Numbered from the stretch's first letter, positions 18,193 through 27,376 are shown. The stretch: DNA of 64,000 nucleotides from Aquabacterium humicola (GCF_030167915.1 NZ_JARGNB010000008.1:248001-312000); one strand, 5' to 3'. Numbers and translations are program-made. The notes: generated by a model not told the origin, from the sequence alone.

Positions 18193-20040
18193 ATGATCAC
18201 CCCGCGGGCCCTGACGGCCATCGCGGCGGCGGCGCTGCTCGCGGCCGCCCCGCTGCAGGCGGCCAGCGCCGAACCGCCGCCCGACCGCGCGCTGGCCGCG
18301 CTCTTCGAGCGGGCCCACCAGTGGCAGCTGCAGGACGACCCCGAGAGCGCCACCTACGTCGGCGACCGCCGCTTCGACGATCGCCTGACCGAGCGCACGC
18401 CAGCCGCGCACGCACGGCGCCGCCTGCATTACCAGGGATTGCTGGCCGAGCTGCGGCGCTTCGATGCGCGGCGCCTCAATGCGCAGGACCGGCTGTCGCG
18501 CGCGCTGATGATCGAGGACCTCGAGCTCGGCCAGCGCATCGACGCGCTGTACGGCCCGCTGCCGTTCTCGGGCCTGGGCGGCTGGCAGTTCGTCGGCCCG
18601 ACGAGCGGCCCGCAGCACGACCTGCCGTCGCTGGCCAAGGCCAGCCGCTTCGAGACCGTGGCGGACTACGAGCGGTATCTCAAGCGCCTGGCGCTGGTGC
18701 CGCGATCGCTCGACGAGCAGGTGGCGATGTTGCGCATCGGCATGCGCAGCGGCTGGCTGCCGGCGGCCGAGGCGATGAGCCGGGTGCCGGCGCAGTTCGA
18801 CCCGTTCACCACCGGTGCGCTCGACGCCGACCCGCTGTTCGCGCCGTTCAGGGACTTCGCGGCGGCGATCCCGGCGGCCGAGCGCACTCGGCTCGAAGCG
18901 GCGGCGCGCACCGTTTTCGCCGAACGTGTGCGGCCCGCCTTCGTCGCCTTCCGCCGCTTCGTCGAGCAGGAGTACCTGCCCGCGTGCCGCCAGACGCTGG
19001 CGGCGTCGCAGCTGCCTGCCGGCATGGCGTACTACGAGCTCGCGGTGCGCGAGCACTCGACGACGACGCTGACAGCCCGCCAGGTGCACGACACCGGCCT
19101 GGCCGAGGTCGCCCGAATCGGCCGCGAGATGGATGCGCTGGTGCGGCAGCTGGGCGGCCGCGGCCCGCGCGCCGAGTTCATGGCCGGCCTGCGCGCCGAC
19201 GAGCGCTTCCGCTTCAAGAGCGGCGACGAGATGCTGCGCGCCTACCGCGACATCGCCAAGCGCGTCGACGCCGAGCTGCCCCGGCTCTTCGCCGAGCTGC
19301 CGCGCCTGCCCTACGGCATCCGGGCGATGGAGGCCTACCACGGCGACGCGTCGGAGTTCTACACCTCGGGTGCGCTGGACGGCAGCCGCGCCGGCTTCTT
19401 CGAGGCCAACGTCACCAGCCTGGCCACGCGCCAGACCTACGACATCGAGAACACGCTGCTGCACGAGGCGGTGCCCGGCCACCACCTGCAGACGGCCCGG
19501 GCGCAGGAGATCCGCGGCCTGCCCAAGTTCCGGCGCACCGGCTGGTACGTCGCCTACGGCGAAGGCTGGGCGCTCTACGCCGAGACGCTGGGGCCGGCGC
19601 TGGGCCTGTACAAGGACCCGTACTCGCGCCTGGGCGCCTGGAGCGCCGAGATGCTGCGCGCCTGCCGCCTGGTGGTCGACACCGGGCTGCATGCCTTCGG
19701 CTGGAGCCGCGAACGCGCGATCCGCTACCTCGTCGACGAGGCCGGCCTGCACGAGGCCTACGCGGCGAGCGAGGTCGATCGCTACCTGCTGCAGCCGGGC
19801 CAGGCGCTGGGCTACAAGCTCGGCGAGCTGAAGATCCAGGCGCTGCGGAAGCAGGCGGAAACCACGCTCGGCGAGCGCTTCGACCTGCGGCGGTTCCACA
19901 ACGCGCTGCTCGACGACGGGCCGCTGCCGCTGACCCTGCTGCAGCGGCGCATCGAGGAGTGGATTGCGGGCGAAAGCCGCGCCGCGAAGAACGACGTCAG
20001 GAGCGGCGCGTCTTCGACTGCTCGCGCGCGAGGTCGATGA
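18193..20040 (+). CDS. secreted DUF885 family protein (putative metallopeptidase)
   Basis: A 615-residue exported protein. The signal peptide covers about residues 1-26 (ALLAAAPLQAASA). The DUF885 hallmark LLHEAVPGHHLQ (H-E-x-x-P-G-H-H) lies near residue 425, followed by GWALYAETLG, the expected C-terminal signature with the downstream Glu. These proteins look like zinc peptidases, but the substrates are mostly unknown. The last 15 or so residues (SSTARARGR) are an unusual basic tail: the frame runs 44 bases into the end of the convergent LysR gene. The ATG follows GGGAGAAAAC. Confidence 0.88.
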   Translation: MITPRALTAIAAAALLAAAPLQAASAEPPPDRALAALFERAHQWQLQDDPESATYVGDRRFDDRLTERTPAAHARRRLHYQGLLAELRRFDARRLNAQDRLSRALMIEDLELGQRIDALYGPLPFSGLGGWQFVGPTSGPQHDLPSLAKASRFETVADYERYLKRLALVPRSLDEQVAMLRIGMRSGWLPAAEAMSRVPAQFDPFTTGALDADPLFAPFRDFAAAIPAAERTRLEAAARTVFAERVRPAFVAFRRFVEQEYLPACRQTLAASQLPAGMAYYELAVREHSTTTLTARQVHDTGLAEVARIGREMDALVRQLGGRGPRAEFMAGLRADERFRFKSGDEMLRAYRDIAKRVDAELPRLFAELPRLPYGIRAMEAYHGDASEFYTSGALDGSRAGFFEANVTSLATRQTYDIENTLLHEAVPGHHLQTARAQEIRGLPKFRRTGWYVAYGEGWALYAETLGPALGLYKDPYSRLGAWSAEMLRACRLVVDTGLHAFGWSRERAIRYLVDEAGLHEAYAASEVDRYLLQPGQALGYKLGELKIQALRKQAETTLGERFDLRRFHNALLDDGPLPLTLLQRRIEEWIAGESRAAKNDVRSGASSTARARGR

Positions 20041-20917
20041 ACTCCTGCGCCGCCGGCTTCAGCCCCGAGCCGCGGCGCCAGACCAGGCCGACGTCGACCG
20101 TCGGCACCTCGTCGCGCAGCCGCCGCGCCTCGACATGCTCGGCGTCCAGCGTCCACGGCCGGTACAGGAAGTCCGGCAGCACCGCGATGCCGGCGCCGGC
20201 GCCCACCAGCGAGCGCACCGCCTCCAGCGAGCTGGTGCGCAGCAGCGCGCGCGGCTTCAGCTGGTGGCGGGCCCAGACGCGGGCCATCAGCTCGTCGATG
20301 CGGTCGGCCTCCAGCACCACCTGGTCGTGCAGCGCGCAGTCGGCGAGCGCGATCTCCTCCTGCTCGGCCAGCGCGTGGTTGGCCGGCAGCCAGACGCGGT
20401 TCGCGCTGCGCGTCAGCACTTCCACCACCAGCGCCTGCGGCTCGCCCAGCGCGCTGCTGACCATGATCGCGACATCGACCTCGCCGTTGATCAGCAGGTG
20501 CTCGAGGAAGGGCGGCGTCTCCTCGGTCACCAGCACCTGCACGCCGGGCGCGACACGGCGGAAGCGGCTCAGCAGCTCGCTGAGGTAATAACCCGCGACC
20601 AGACTGGTGACGCCGATCGCCAGCGTGCCGCTGAGGGCGCCGCTGGCCTGCTCGGCATGCAGCCGCACCGCGTCGGCAACCGCGCCGATCACCTTGCGCG
20701 CGCTGGCCAGGAAGCGGTGGCCCTGCGGGGTCAGCGTCATGCCCTTGGAGCTGCGCACGAACAGCGCGCTGCCGAGCTCGTCCTCCAGCTCGCCCAGGCT
20801 CTTGGTCAACGCGCTCTGGGCGATCGCCAGCATGCGGGAGGCGGCGGCGACGGAGCCGCTCTCGGCCACGGCGACGAAGTAGCGGAACTGGCGCAGCGTG
20901 ACGTGGCGCTGGTTCAC
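19997..20917 (-). CDS. LysR family transcriptional regulator
   Basis: A 306-residue regulator with an N-terminal winged HTH (RQFRYFVAVAESGSVAAASR, then LAIAQSALTKSLGELEDELG) and a LysR substrate domain from about residue 90. The start is GTG at 20917; no better ATG exists. It ends inside the 3' end of the convergent DUF885 gene. It runs in the same direction as the next LysR gene, with only a short repeat-like gap (20918-20975) between them. The target is unclear; by family it often controls a transporter or catabolic gene nearby. Confidence 0.85.
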   Translation of the reverse strand: MNQRHVTLRQFRYFVAVAESGSVAAASRMLAIAQSALTKSLGELEDELGSALFVRSSKGMTLTPQGHRFLASARKVIGAVADAVRLHAEQASGALSGTLAIGVTSLVAGYYLSELLSRFRRVAPGVQVLVTEETPPFLEHLLINGEVDVAIMVSSALGEPQALVVEVLTRSANRVWLPANHALAEQEEIALADCALHDQVVLEADRIDELMARVWARHQLKPRALLRTSSLEAVRSLVGAGAGIAVLPDFLYRPWTLDAEHVEARRLRDEVPTVDVGLVWRRGSGLKPAAQEFIDLAREQSKTRRS

Positions 20918-20975
20918 CGGCCCCGACCTCCGCGCTGCGCGCTGCCGAATGAGCCCTTCGGGCGGCCTGGCGTGC
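20918..20975 (-). repeat. short intergenic repeat with a CCCTTCGGGCGGCC core
   Basis: The gap between the two LysR genes contains GAGCCCTTCGGGCGGCC (20949-20965). The CCCTTCGGGCGGCC core also occurs at about 42130-42144 in front of rlmI. CCCTTCGGG can form a small hairpin. As with the other repeats in this window, it sits between closely spaced genes of the same direction. Confidence 0.45.
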
Positions 20976-21884
20976 TCATGTCCGGCTCGCGAACCACGCC
21001 GCCAGCGCGTCCACCAGCACCTTCACGCGGTGCGGCGTGAAGCGGTGGCTCGGCAGCACCGCATACAAGGGCGCCGCCTCGCCGTCGAAGCCGTCGAACA
21101 GGCGCGTCATCTCCCCGCGCTTCACCGGTTCGTGCAGGTCGACCTCGGACAGGTAGACGATGCCGCGCCCCTGCCGCGCCCATTGCAGCGCCACCGCCGC
21201 GTTGTCGCAGGCCAGCCGTCCGTGGACCGGCACATCGAAGGGCTCGCACCCCTGCGCGCGCGGCGTGAAGCGCCAGCGGTCGAGCCGGCGGCCGCGCAGG
21301 CGGCCGATGATGCAGTCGAGCTCGGACAGCTCGGCCGGGTGCCCCGGCGTGCCCTGCCGCGACAGGAACTCGGGGCTGGCGAAGGCCTGGCGATGCGCCG
21401 GCGCGAGCAGCCGCGCGGCGAGCGTCGAGTCGGGCAGCGGGCCGTTGCGCAGCGCGAGGTCGACGCCGTCCTTCACCAGGTCCAGCCAGGAGTCGCTGAC
21501 CTGCAGGTCGATCTCCAGCTTCGGATGCAGCGCGGCGAACTCGCCGAGCCAGCCGGCCAGCAGGCGCTGCGACATCGCGCTCGACGCGGTGATATGGATG
21601 GTGCCGGCCAGCTCACCGCGTTCGCCGCGCACCTTGGCCTGGCCCTCGGCGACGAGGTCGAGCGCGCGCCGGGCATGGTCGACCATCACCTCGCCTTCGG
21701 CGGTCGGTCGCAGCGAGCGCGTCGTGCGGTCGAAGAGCCGCGCGCCGAGCGCGCTCTCCAGCCGCTTCATCGCCGCCGAGACCGCCGCGGTGCTCAGGCC
21801 GCAGCGCCGGCCGGCGGCGGTCAGGCTGCCGGTGTCGGCGGTGGCCAGCAGCACGCGCAGGTCGTCGAGATTGTCAAATTCCAT
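20976..21884 (-). CDS. LysR family transcriptional regulator
   Basis: A 302-residue LysR regulator. The HTH reads DDLRVLLATADTGSLTAAGR followed by CGLSTAAVSAAMKRLESALG, and RLFDRTTRSLRPTAEG is the usual start of the linker. The effector domain contains TIHITASSAMSQRL and DLQVSDSWLDLVKDGVDLAL, as in the CrgA-like branch. It is divergent from gamma-glutamyltransferase with 85 bases between starts, so that gene is the probable target. Confidence 0.88.
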   Translation of the reverse strand: MEFDNLDDLRVLLATADTGSLTAAGRRCGLSTAAVSAAMKRLESALGARLFDRTTRSLRPTAEGEVMVDHARRALDLVAEGQAKVRGERGELAGTIHITASSAMSQRLLAGWLGEFAALHPKLEIDLQVSDSWLDLVKDGVDLALRNGPLPDSTLAARLLAPAHRQAFASPEFLSRQGTPGHPAELSELDCIIGRLRGRRLDRWRFTPRAQGCEPFDVPVHGRLACDNAAVALQWARQGRGIVYLSEVDLHEPVKRGEMTRLFDGFDGEAAPLYAVLPSHRFTPHRVKVLVDALAAWFASRT

Positions 21885-21969
21885 CGAAGAGTCTTTTGGC
21901 GCCGCTGCGATTGTGATCGGCCGCCGGGCTGCCTAGAGTGCCGCGCTGCTGCCACTCGATGTCCATCCG

Positions 21970-23805
21970 ATGACCACGACCGATCGCCGCCTGCGGGACC
22001 GCCTGACCGTCCGCCTCGTGCCCACCGCGCTCGCCGCGCTGCTCGCCGCCTGCGCCAGCGCGCCCGCGGGCTTCCGCTACCAGCCGCCGGCCGACGAAGC
22101 GGCGAAGGTCGAGAAGTACGTCGCGCCCGAAGCCGCCAGCGGCTACACCGAAAAGCCGGGCTGGTCGACGAAGCGCTTCGCGGTCGCCGCGGCGAATCCG
22201 CTGGCCACCGATGCCGGCTACCAGGTGCTGAAGGCCGGCGGCTCGGCGGTCGACGCGGCAATCGCCGTGCAGATGGTGCTGACGCTGGTGGAGCCGCAAT
22301 CCAGCGGCATCGGCGGCGGCGCCTTCGTGCTGCACTGGAACGGCCAGGCGGTCGAGGCCTACGACGGCCGCGAGACCGCGCCGGCCGCCGCCGACGAGAA
22401 GCTGTTCCTGAAGGCCGACGGCAAGCCGATGACGTTCCACGAAGGCGTGGTCGGCGGCCGCTCGGTGGGCACGCCGGGCACCCTGCGCGTGCTGCAGATG
22501 GCGCACCAGCAGCACGGCAAGCTGCCGTGGGCCCAGCTCTTCCAGCCGGCGATCGTGCTGGCCGAGCAGGGCTTCAAGGTGAGCCCGCGGCTGCACACGC
22601 TGCTCAAGGGCGAGAAGTTCCTGAAGCTCGACCCGACCGCCGCCGCCTACTTCTACCAGGCCGACGGCGAGCCCCATCCAGTGGGCACCGTGCTGAAGAA
22701 CCCGGCCCTGGCCGCTGTGCTGCGCGCGGTGGCCGCGCAGGGGCCGGATGCGTTCTACCGCGGCGAGGTGGCGCGCGACATCGTCGCCAAGGTGCGCGGC
22801 CATGCGACGAACCCGGGCACCCTCAGCGAAGCCGACCTCGCCGCCTACCAGCCGAAGAAGCGCGAGTCGATGTGCAGCGACTGGCAGCGCTACCGGCTCT
22901 GCGGCTTCCCGCCGCCGTCGTCGGGCCACATCGCGATCATGCAGATGCTGGGCATGCTGGAGCAGGCGCCGGCCCAGGGCCCGGCGCTGGAGAACGGCCT
23001 GCCGAGCGCCGACCTGCTGCACCGCTACACCGAAGCCGCCCGCCTGGCCTTCGCCGACCGCGCGATGTACCTGGGCGACCCCGACTTCGTCGCGCCGCCG
23101 GCCGGCGACTGGCGCAGCCTCATCGCCCCCGAGTACCTGAAGCAGCGCGCGGCGCTGATCGGCGCGCAGTCGATGAAGGTGGCGCAGCCGGGCACGCCGG
23201 GCGGCGCGAAGCTCGCGCAGGCCGCGATGCCCGAGCAGGTCGAGTACGGCACCTCGCACATCTCGATCGTCGACGGCGACGGCCGCGCGATCGCGATGAC
23301 CACGACCATCGAGGACCAGTTCGGCGCGCGCCAGATGGTGCGCGGCTTCCTGCTGAACAACGAGCTGACCGACTTCTCGTTCGCGCCGGCGGACGCGCAA
23401 GGCAAGCCGATCGCCAACCGCGTGCAGCCCGGCAAGCGCCCGCGGTCGAGCATGAGCCCGACGCTGGTCTTCGACAAGGCGAGCGGGCAGCTGCTGATGA
23501 GCGCCGGTTCGCCGGGCGGCGCGCTGATCATCCACTACACCGCGAAGACGCTGCTCGGCACGCTGGCCTGGGGCCTGAACGCGCAGCAGGCGATCAGCCT
23601 GCCGAACTTCGGCTCGACCAACGGCCCGACCCTGCTGGAGGAGAAGCGCTTCCCGGCGGCGACGGTGGAGGCGCTGAAGGCGCGCGGCCACGAGGTGCGC
23701 GAGACGGCGATGACCAGCGGACTGCAGGCGATCCAGCGGATGCCGGCCGGCGGCCTCTTCGGCGGCGCCGATCCGCGGCGCGAGGGCATCGTCGCCGGCG
23801 ACTGA
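21970..23805 (+). CDS. ggt: gamma-glutamyltransferase, putative lipoprotein
   Basis: A 611-residue periplasmic enzyme that cleaves or transfers the gamma-glutamyl group of glutathione and related compounds. The N-terminus has a lipobox-like LLAAC near residue 30, so it may be anchored by lipid. Family marks: ANPLATDAGYQVLKAGGSAVDAAIA (in pieces), QSSGIGGGAFVLHW, YDGRETAP with the gamma-carboxyl binding Arg, and the self-cleavage site YGTSHISIVD, placing the nucleophilic Thr near residue 428. SMSPTLVF and SAGSPGGALI complete the small subunit. A strong hairpin terminator follows at 23834. The divergent LysR protein is the likely regulator. Confidence 0.92.
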   Translation: MTTTDRRLRDRLTVRLVPTALAALLAACASAPAGFRYQPPADEAAKVEKYVAPEAASGYTEKPGWSTKRFAVAAANPLATDAGYQVLKAGGSAVDAAIAVQMVLTLVEPQSSGIGGGAFVLHWNGQAVEAYDGRETAPAAADEKLFLKADGKPMTFHEGVVGGRSVGTPGTLRVLQMAHQQHGKLPWAQLFQPAIVLAEQGFKVSPRLHTLLKGEKFLKLDPTAAAYFYQADGEPHPVGTVLKNPALAAVLRAVAAQGPDAFYRGEVARDIVAKVRGHATNPGTLSEADLAAYQPKKRESMCSDWQRYRLCGFPPPSSGHIAIMQMLGMLEQAPAQGPALENGLPSADLLHRYTEAARLAFADRAMYLGDPDFVAPPAGDWRSLIAPEYLKQRAALIGAQSMKVAQPGTPGGAKLAQAAMPEQVEYGTSHISIVDGDGRAIAMTTTIEDQFGARQMVRGFLLNNELTDFSFAPADAQGKPIANRVQPGKRPRSSMSPTLVFDKASGQLLMSAGSPGGALIIHYTAKTLLGTLAWGLNAQQAISLPNFGSTNGPTLLEEKRFPAATVEALKARGHEVRETAMTSGLQAIQRMPAGGLFGGADPRREGIVAGD

Positions 23806-23833
23806 TCGGACTCGTCAAGGCGCCTGAAATGCA

Positions 23834-23856
23834 AAAGCCCCGCGATGCGGGGCTTT
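23834..23856. terminator. bidirectional intrinsic terminator
   Basis: Perfect 10-base arms AAAGCCCCGC (23834-23843) and GCGGGGCTTT (23847-23856) around GAT, with A and T runs at the outer ends. It serves ggt on the plus strand and, by symmetry, the small membrane protein gene on the minus strand. Confidence 0.92.
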
Positions 23857-23879
23857 GTCGTTGGGGACGGCCGGCCCGG

Positions 23880-24065
23880 TCAGCTCAGCGCGATGCGCTT
23901 GCCGACGATCACGACGGTGAAGGTCGCCGGCGTCTCGACGCGCGCCAGCTCGGGGTTGGTCGCGGCGCTGTGCGATGCCAGGCTGTTCAGGCTGGCCAGC
24001 GTGGCCAGCGTCACCAGCGCGGCGAAACCGAAGGCGGTGGCTTGGGTGCTGATCTGCTTGAACAT
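23880..24065 (-). CDS. small single-pass membrane protein, VVIVGKR family
   Basis: A 61-residue protein starting MFKQISTQATAFGFAALVTL, with a hydrophobic segment at about 10-30 and the C-terminal motif VVIVGKRIALS. It is a paralogue of the protein at 2577-2789 by its MF(R/K) start, helix position, central LAR and terminal VVIVG(K/H)R, and both have a TGTCGC-N17-TA(T/C)AGT promoter. Its own promoter lies in the 146-base gap after the VIT/vWA gene, so it is probably a separate unit ending at the terminator at 23834. Function unknown. Confidence 0.7.
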   Translation of the reverse strand: MFKQISTQATAFGFAALVTLATLASLNSLASHSAATNPELARVETPATFTVVIVGKRIALS

Positions 24066-24114
24066 GGTGGGCTCCGTCTGCTTTCGTGGGGTGTGGCGTC
24101 TTGCGATGGAGTGG

Positions 24115-24143
24115 ACTGTAGGCAGCGGCCTCGTCACGCGACA
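24115..24143 (-). promoter_or_regulatory. putative sigma-70 promoter of the second small membrane protein gene
   Basis: On the minus strand, TGTCGC (24143-24138) and TACAGT (24120-24115) are 17 bases apart and 50 bases before the ATG at 24065. This is the same hexamer pair and spacing as at 2827-2855 for the paralogue. Confidence 0.5.
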
Positions 24144-24211
24144 GCGGGTTGCGATGAACCGCATCGGCGCGCGGACGAAGCGGCCGCGGCGCCGATGGAT
24201 GTCATCGCCGT

Positions 24212-27200
24212 TCAGTCCTGGAAGGCGCCGACGCGGAATTCGCCGACCCGCACGTCCTCGCCGCTGCCGGACAGGCGCAGCATCACGCGCTGCTCCTTCT
24301 CGGCCGCGGTGCCGAAGCCGGTGACCAGGCGCAGCATCAGCGTGGTCGCCGGCGCCAGCACCTGCTGGCGGTGGCCGTAGAAGCGGGCTCGCACGCTGTA
24401 GACGCCGGGCTTGGGCGAGCGCAGCGCGAACTCCTCGGGACCGTAGCCGCCGGTGAAGTCGGCGGACATGCGGCCGCCCTGGCGCGTGCGCGGCCGGCCG
24501 TAGAAGGCTTCCTCGCCATCGGGGTCGACCACGTGCAGGTCGATGTCGGTGTTGTCGGCATCCCAGCCGAGCACGACGCGCAGGCCGAGTGGCATGTGCA
24601 CCAGCAGGCGCGGGTCCATCGCCGCGGTGTCCACCGGCTTGCCGGCGCGCGCGGCCTTGGCGACCAGCGCGTTGAGCTCGGTGACCGCCGTCAGGTCGAT
24701 GTCCGGGAAGCGGCCCTGCAGGTTGCCGCGGTGCGTCGCGGCCTGCCACAGCGCGTCGGCGGCGCCTTGCCAGCGCTGCGCATCGGCCAGCGCGAGACCC
24801 AGGTCGCGGCTGGATTGCGGCTCGTGCGGCGCGATCGCCAGCACGCGCTCGAACACCGGCACCGCCAGCTCGGCCCGCTCGGCCTGCAGCAGCCGGTAGC
24901 CCAGGATGCGCAGCAGCGAACGGTTCTCCAGTTCCATCTCGGCCAGGTTCGACAGCACGCGCACGCCGAGCGCCGCGTCGCCCTGCTGGAAGAACAGGTC
25001 CGCGGCATCGAGGAAGAACGCGGTGCTCTTCAGGTGCTGCGGGCGTTCGTCGAGGTAGACCGCATAACGCTCTTTCGGCGCGGCCGCGCGCAGGCGGCGG
25101 GCCGAGGGCGTATCGGGCTGCCAGCGGGCCAGGGCGATGGCGGCCGGCGCGGCTTCGCCGCCGGCCGGGGCCTGGCGGGCGTCGGCCGTTGCATTGGCCG
25201 CGCCCCGCAAGGCCGGCGCTGCGGCCAGGGCCGACGGCATCGCCATCGGCGCCGGCGGCGCGACCGGTGCCACCGCAGCGGCCTGCGCGACCGGCGCGGC
25301 CGGCGCGGCCGGGCGCGCCGCTTCGGCGCTCTTGGCCGCCTCCCGCGGGCCGGCCGCGGCCGCGAGATCGCGCCGGGCCTCGGCCCGTTCCTGCAACGCG
25401 CCGATGGCAGCCGTCGCGGTGTCGGCCTCGCGCTTGCGCGCGATCGCCGGGTCGTCCTTCGGGAAGCTCGTCGCCCACCAGCTCTGGCGCTCGCGGAAGC
25501 GCCGCACCAGGTGCTCGATCTGGTCGCGCTGCTGGCGCTGCTCGCCGGCGATCACCGTCGTGCGCTGCTGGTGCCAGGCGGTGCGCAGCGGGCCGGCCGG
25601 CGGCTCGATGCCGTGGCGCACGTAGTCGGCCAGGTTGTCGAGCACGATCAGCGAGGTCTCCGGCGTCGCCAGCCCGAAGCGCTGGCCGATGCGCTGGATC
25701 TCGCGCTGGTGCAGCTTCGGCTGCCCGGCCAAGGCGTCGAGCTTCAGCGTCGCCCAGCGCAGCGCGGGCAGCGGCGGGCTCGAATCGTCGTCCGGCAGCG
25801 CGGTGCCCGGCGGCACGCCGACCGGCGGCAGCGTCGCGGCGCCGGTGTCGGCCGCGGCCGACCAGCGCACGCGCTGCACGTCGACGCCGCGGCCGGGCAG
25901 CTCGAAGCGCGCTTCGAGCACGCCTTCGGCCGCGTGCGCGATGCCGGCCACGGCGAGCCGGCCGTGTTCGGCCGTGCGCGACGCGGCCACCCATTGCGCG
26001 CCGTCGCGGCTGCGCAGCTCGATCAGCCGCGGCAGCTCGTGCGCGATGCGATGCGCGGCCCGCGGCGCCGGCAGCGACAGCAGGTCCAGCACCGCGCCGC
26101 CTTGCGGCTCGACGGCGGCCCGCAGCGCGGCCGGCGCGCTGCCGATGGCCGACTGCAGCACGAAGGCCGGCAGGCCGAACACCGGCGGCGTCGGTGCGCC
26201 GAAGGTCGACTGGCCGTCGCTGAAGACGAGCGCGAGGTCGGCCGATCCGGCGGCCAGGTTGATCGCGCCCAGCTGCGTCGCGCCGTCGAAGGGTTCGGCC
26301 TCGATCGCCTGGCGCAGCGCGGTCCAGTCGCCGCCGCGCACGCTGAAGGCGCGCGCCGGCTCCAGCCGGTCGCGCAGCACGTGCAGCTGCACCTGCACCG
26401 ATGGCCAACGCGCAAAGACAGCGTCCAGCAGCGCCCATTCGGCCGCGCGCTGGCGCTGGGCGCCGGAGCCCGATGCATCCCAGACCAGCGCGATGCGCTT
26501 CGGCGCCGCGCGCGGGCGTTCGATCGCCGGCACCGGCAGCTCGGCATAGACGAAATGCTGGCCGTCGAAGGCCGCCGCCTGCACCGGCGCCGCGGCCGGC
26601 GCGGCGTAGCGCAGCTGCAGCTCGACCGGCTGCTTCAGCGCACGCGGCGCGATCAGCAGCCGCGTGCCGCCGGGCGCGCCGGCGTCGACCTGCAGCGTGC
26701 CGGCCGGCAGCCCGTGGGCGATCGCCTTCAGCCCCGCGCGGTCGACGCCCGCGAGCTTCAGCGACAGCTCGGCGCGCGCCGCGCCGCCGTCGAATCCGAA
26801 GGGCAGGCGCAGCTCGTTGGCCGTGCCCGGCGGCAGCGCCTGCACCAGGTCCATCACCACCGTGCGCTGGCCGTTCGGCGGCAGCGGGTAGACGCGCAGC
26901 TTGTACTGGTTGCCGGCGGTGGCTTCGAGCAGCGCCGGGTCGATGCGGCCGCGAATGGTGTCCTCGAAGACCTGCAGGCCCTTGGCCTTCTCGACCGGCA
27001 CCGCGCGGCGCAGCTGGCCGTCGATGTCCAGCGAGAAACCGGAGACCACCGCGCCGTCGGGCAGCGGGAACTGCAGCTCGCCTTCGAGCACGCGCGGGTT
27101 CGGGTTGTGGAACTGCAAGGTCAGCCGCGTCAGCACCGAGCGGCCGATGACCTCGGTGTCCTGGCGGTAATGGCGCAGCTCGATCGGCTGGCCGGCACCG

Positions 27201-27376
27201 GCCGGCACGACGAAGCGCGGCAGTGCCAGCGGGGGTGGTGTCGCCACCTTGGGCTGCGGCGGCGTCAACGCCTGCGCGAGCGGTACGGCGGCGATCGAGA
27301 GCGCAGCGAGCGCGGCGCGCGCGAGGCCGCGGCGGGTGAGGGCAATGAACGCAGGGATTCGGTGGGGGTCGGGCAT
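24212..27376 (-). CDS. exported VIT / von Willebrand A / DUF2135 domain protein
   Basis: A 1054-residue protein. The N-terminus has a Tat-like or Sec signal (RRGLARAALAALSIAAVPLA, about 15-36). A VIT domain follows (about 60-165; SVLTRLTLQFHNPNPRVLEG, FPLPDGAVVSGFSLDIDG). A vWA-like region begins near 290 (KRIALVWDASGSG) with a divergent metal site. An Ala-rich linker occupies about 660-750. A TPR-like stretch around 800-890 precedes a C-terminal DUF2135 domain (LGWDADNTDIDLHVVDPDGEEAFYG, in pieces). Proteins of this build are large envelope proteins of unknown role, possibly scaffolds. The ATG at 27376 follows AGGAGACC. No partner genes adjoin it. Confidence 0.85.
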   Translation of the reverse strand: MPDPHRIPAFIALTRRGLARAALAALSIAAVPLAQALTPPQPKVATPPPLALPRFVVPAGAGQPIELRHYRQDTEVIGRSVLTRLTLQFHNPNPRVLEGELQFPLPDGAVVSGFSLDIDGQLRRAVPVEKAKGLQVFEDTIRGRIDPALLEATAGNQYKLRVYPLPPNGQRTVVMDLVQALPPGTANELRLPFGFDGGAARAELSLKLAGVDRAGLKAIAHGLPAGTLQVDAGAPGGTRLLIAPRALKQPVELQLRYAAPAAAPVQAAAFDGQHFVYAELPVPAIERPRAAPKRIALVWDASGSGAQRQRAAEWALLDAVFARWPSVQVQLHVLRDRLEPARAFSVRGGDWTALRQAIEAEPFDGATQLGAINLAAGSADLALVFSDGQSTFGAPTPPVFGLPAFVLQSAIGSAPAALRAAVEPQGGAVLDLLSLPAPRAAHRIAHELPRLIELRSRDGAQWVAASRTAEHGRLAVAGIAHAAEGVLEARFELPGRGVDVQRVRWSAAADTGAATLPPVGVPPGTALPDDDSSPPLPALRWATLKLDALAGQPKLHQREIQRIGQRFGLATPETSLIVLDNLADYVRHGIEPPAGPLRTAWHQQRTTVIAGEQRQQRDQIEHLVRRFRERQSWWATSFPKDDPAIARKREADTATAAIGALQERAEARRDLAAAAGPREAAKSAEAARPAAPAAPVAQAAAVAPVAPPAPMAMPSALAAAPALRGAANATADARQAPAGGEAAPAAIALARWQPDTPSARRLRAAAPKERYAVYLDERPQHLKSTAFFLDAADLFFQQGDAALGVRVLSNLAEMELENRSLLRILGYRLLQAERAELAVPVFERVLAIAPHEPQSSRDLGLALADAQRWQGAADALWQAATHRGNLQGRFPDIDLTAVTELNALVAKAARAGKPVDTAAMDPRLLVHMPLGLRVVLGWDADNTDIDLHVVDPDGEEAFYGRPRTRQGGRMSADFTGGYGPEEFALRSPKPGVYSVRARFYGHRQQVLAPATTLMLRLVTGFGTAAEKEQRVMLRLSGSGEDVRVGEFRVGAFQD

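Noticed and set aside
17911-19899. Minus-strand open frame of 662 codons opposite the DUF885 gene
   Set aside because: Composition is typical of antisense G+C-rich sequence, and the plus-strand DUF885 frame has a signal peptide and the family metal motif.
20898-24380. Plus-strand open frame of 1160 codons over the LysR gene, ggt and the following gap
   Set aside because: Low-complexity translation with no family resemblance; it runs in another frame over gamma-glutamyltransferase and through its terminator.
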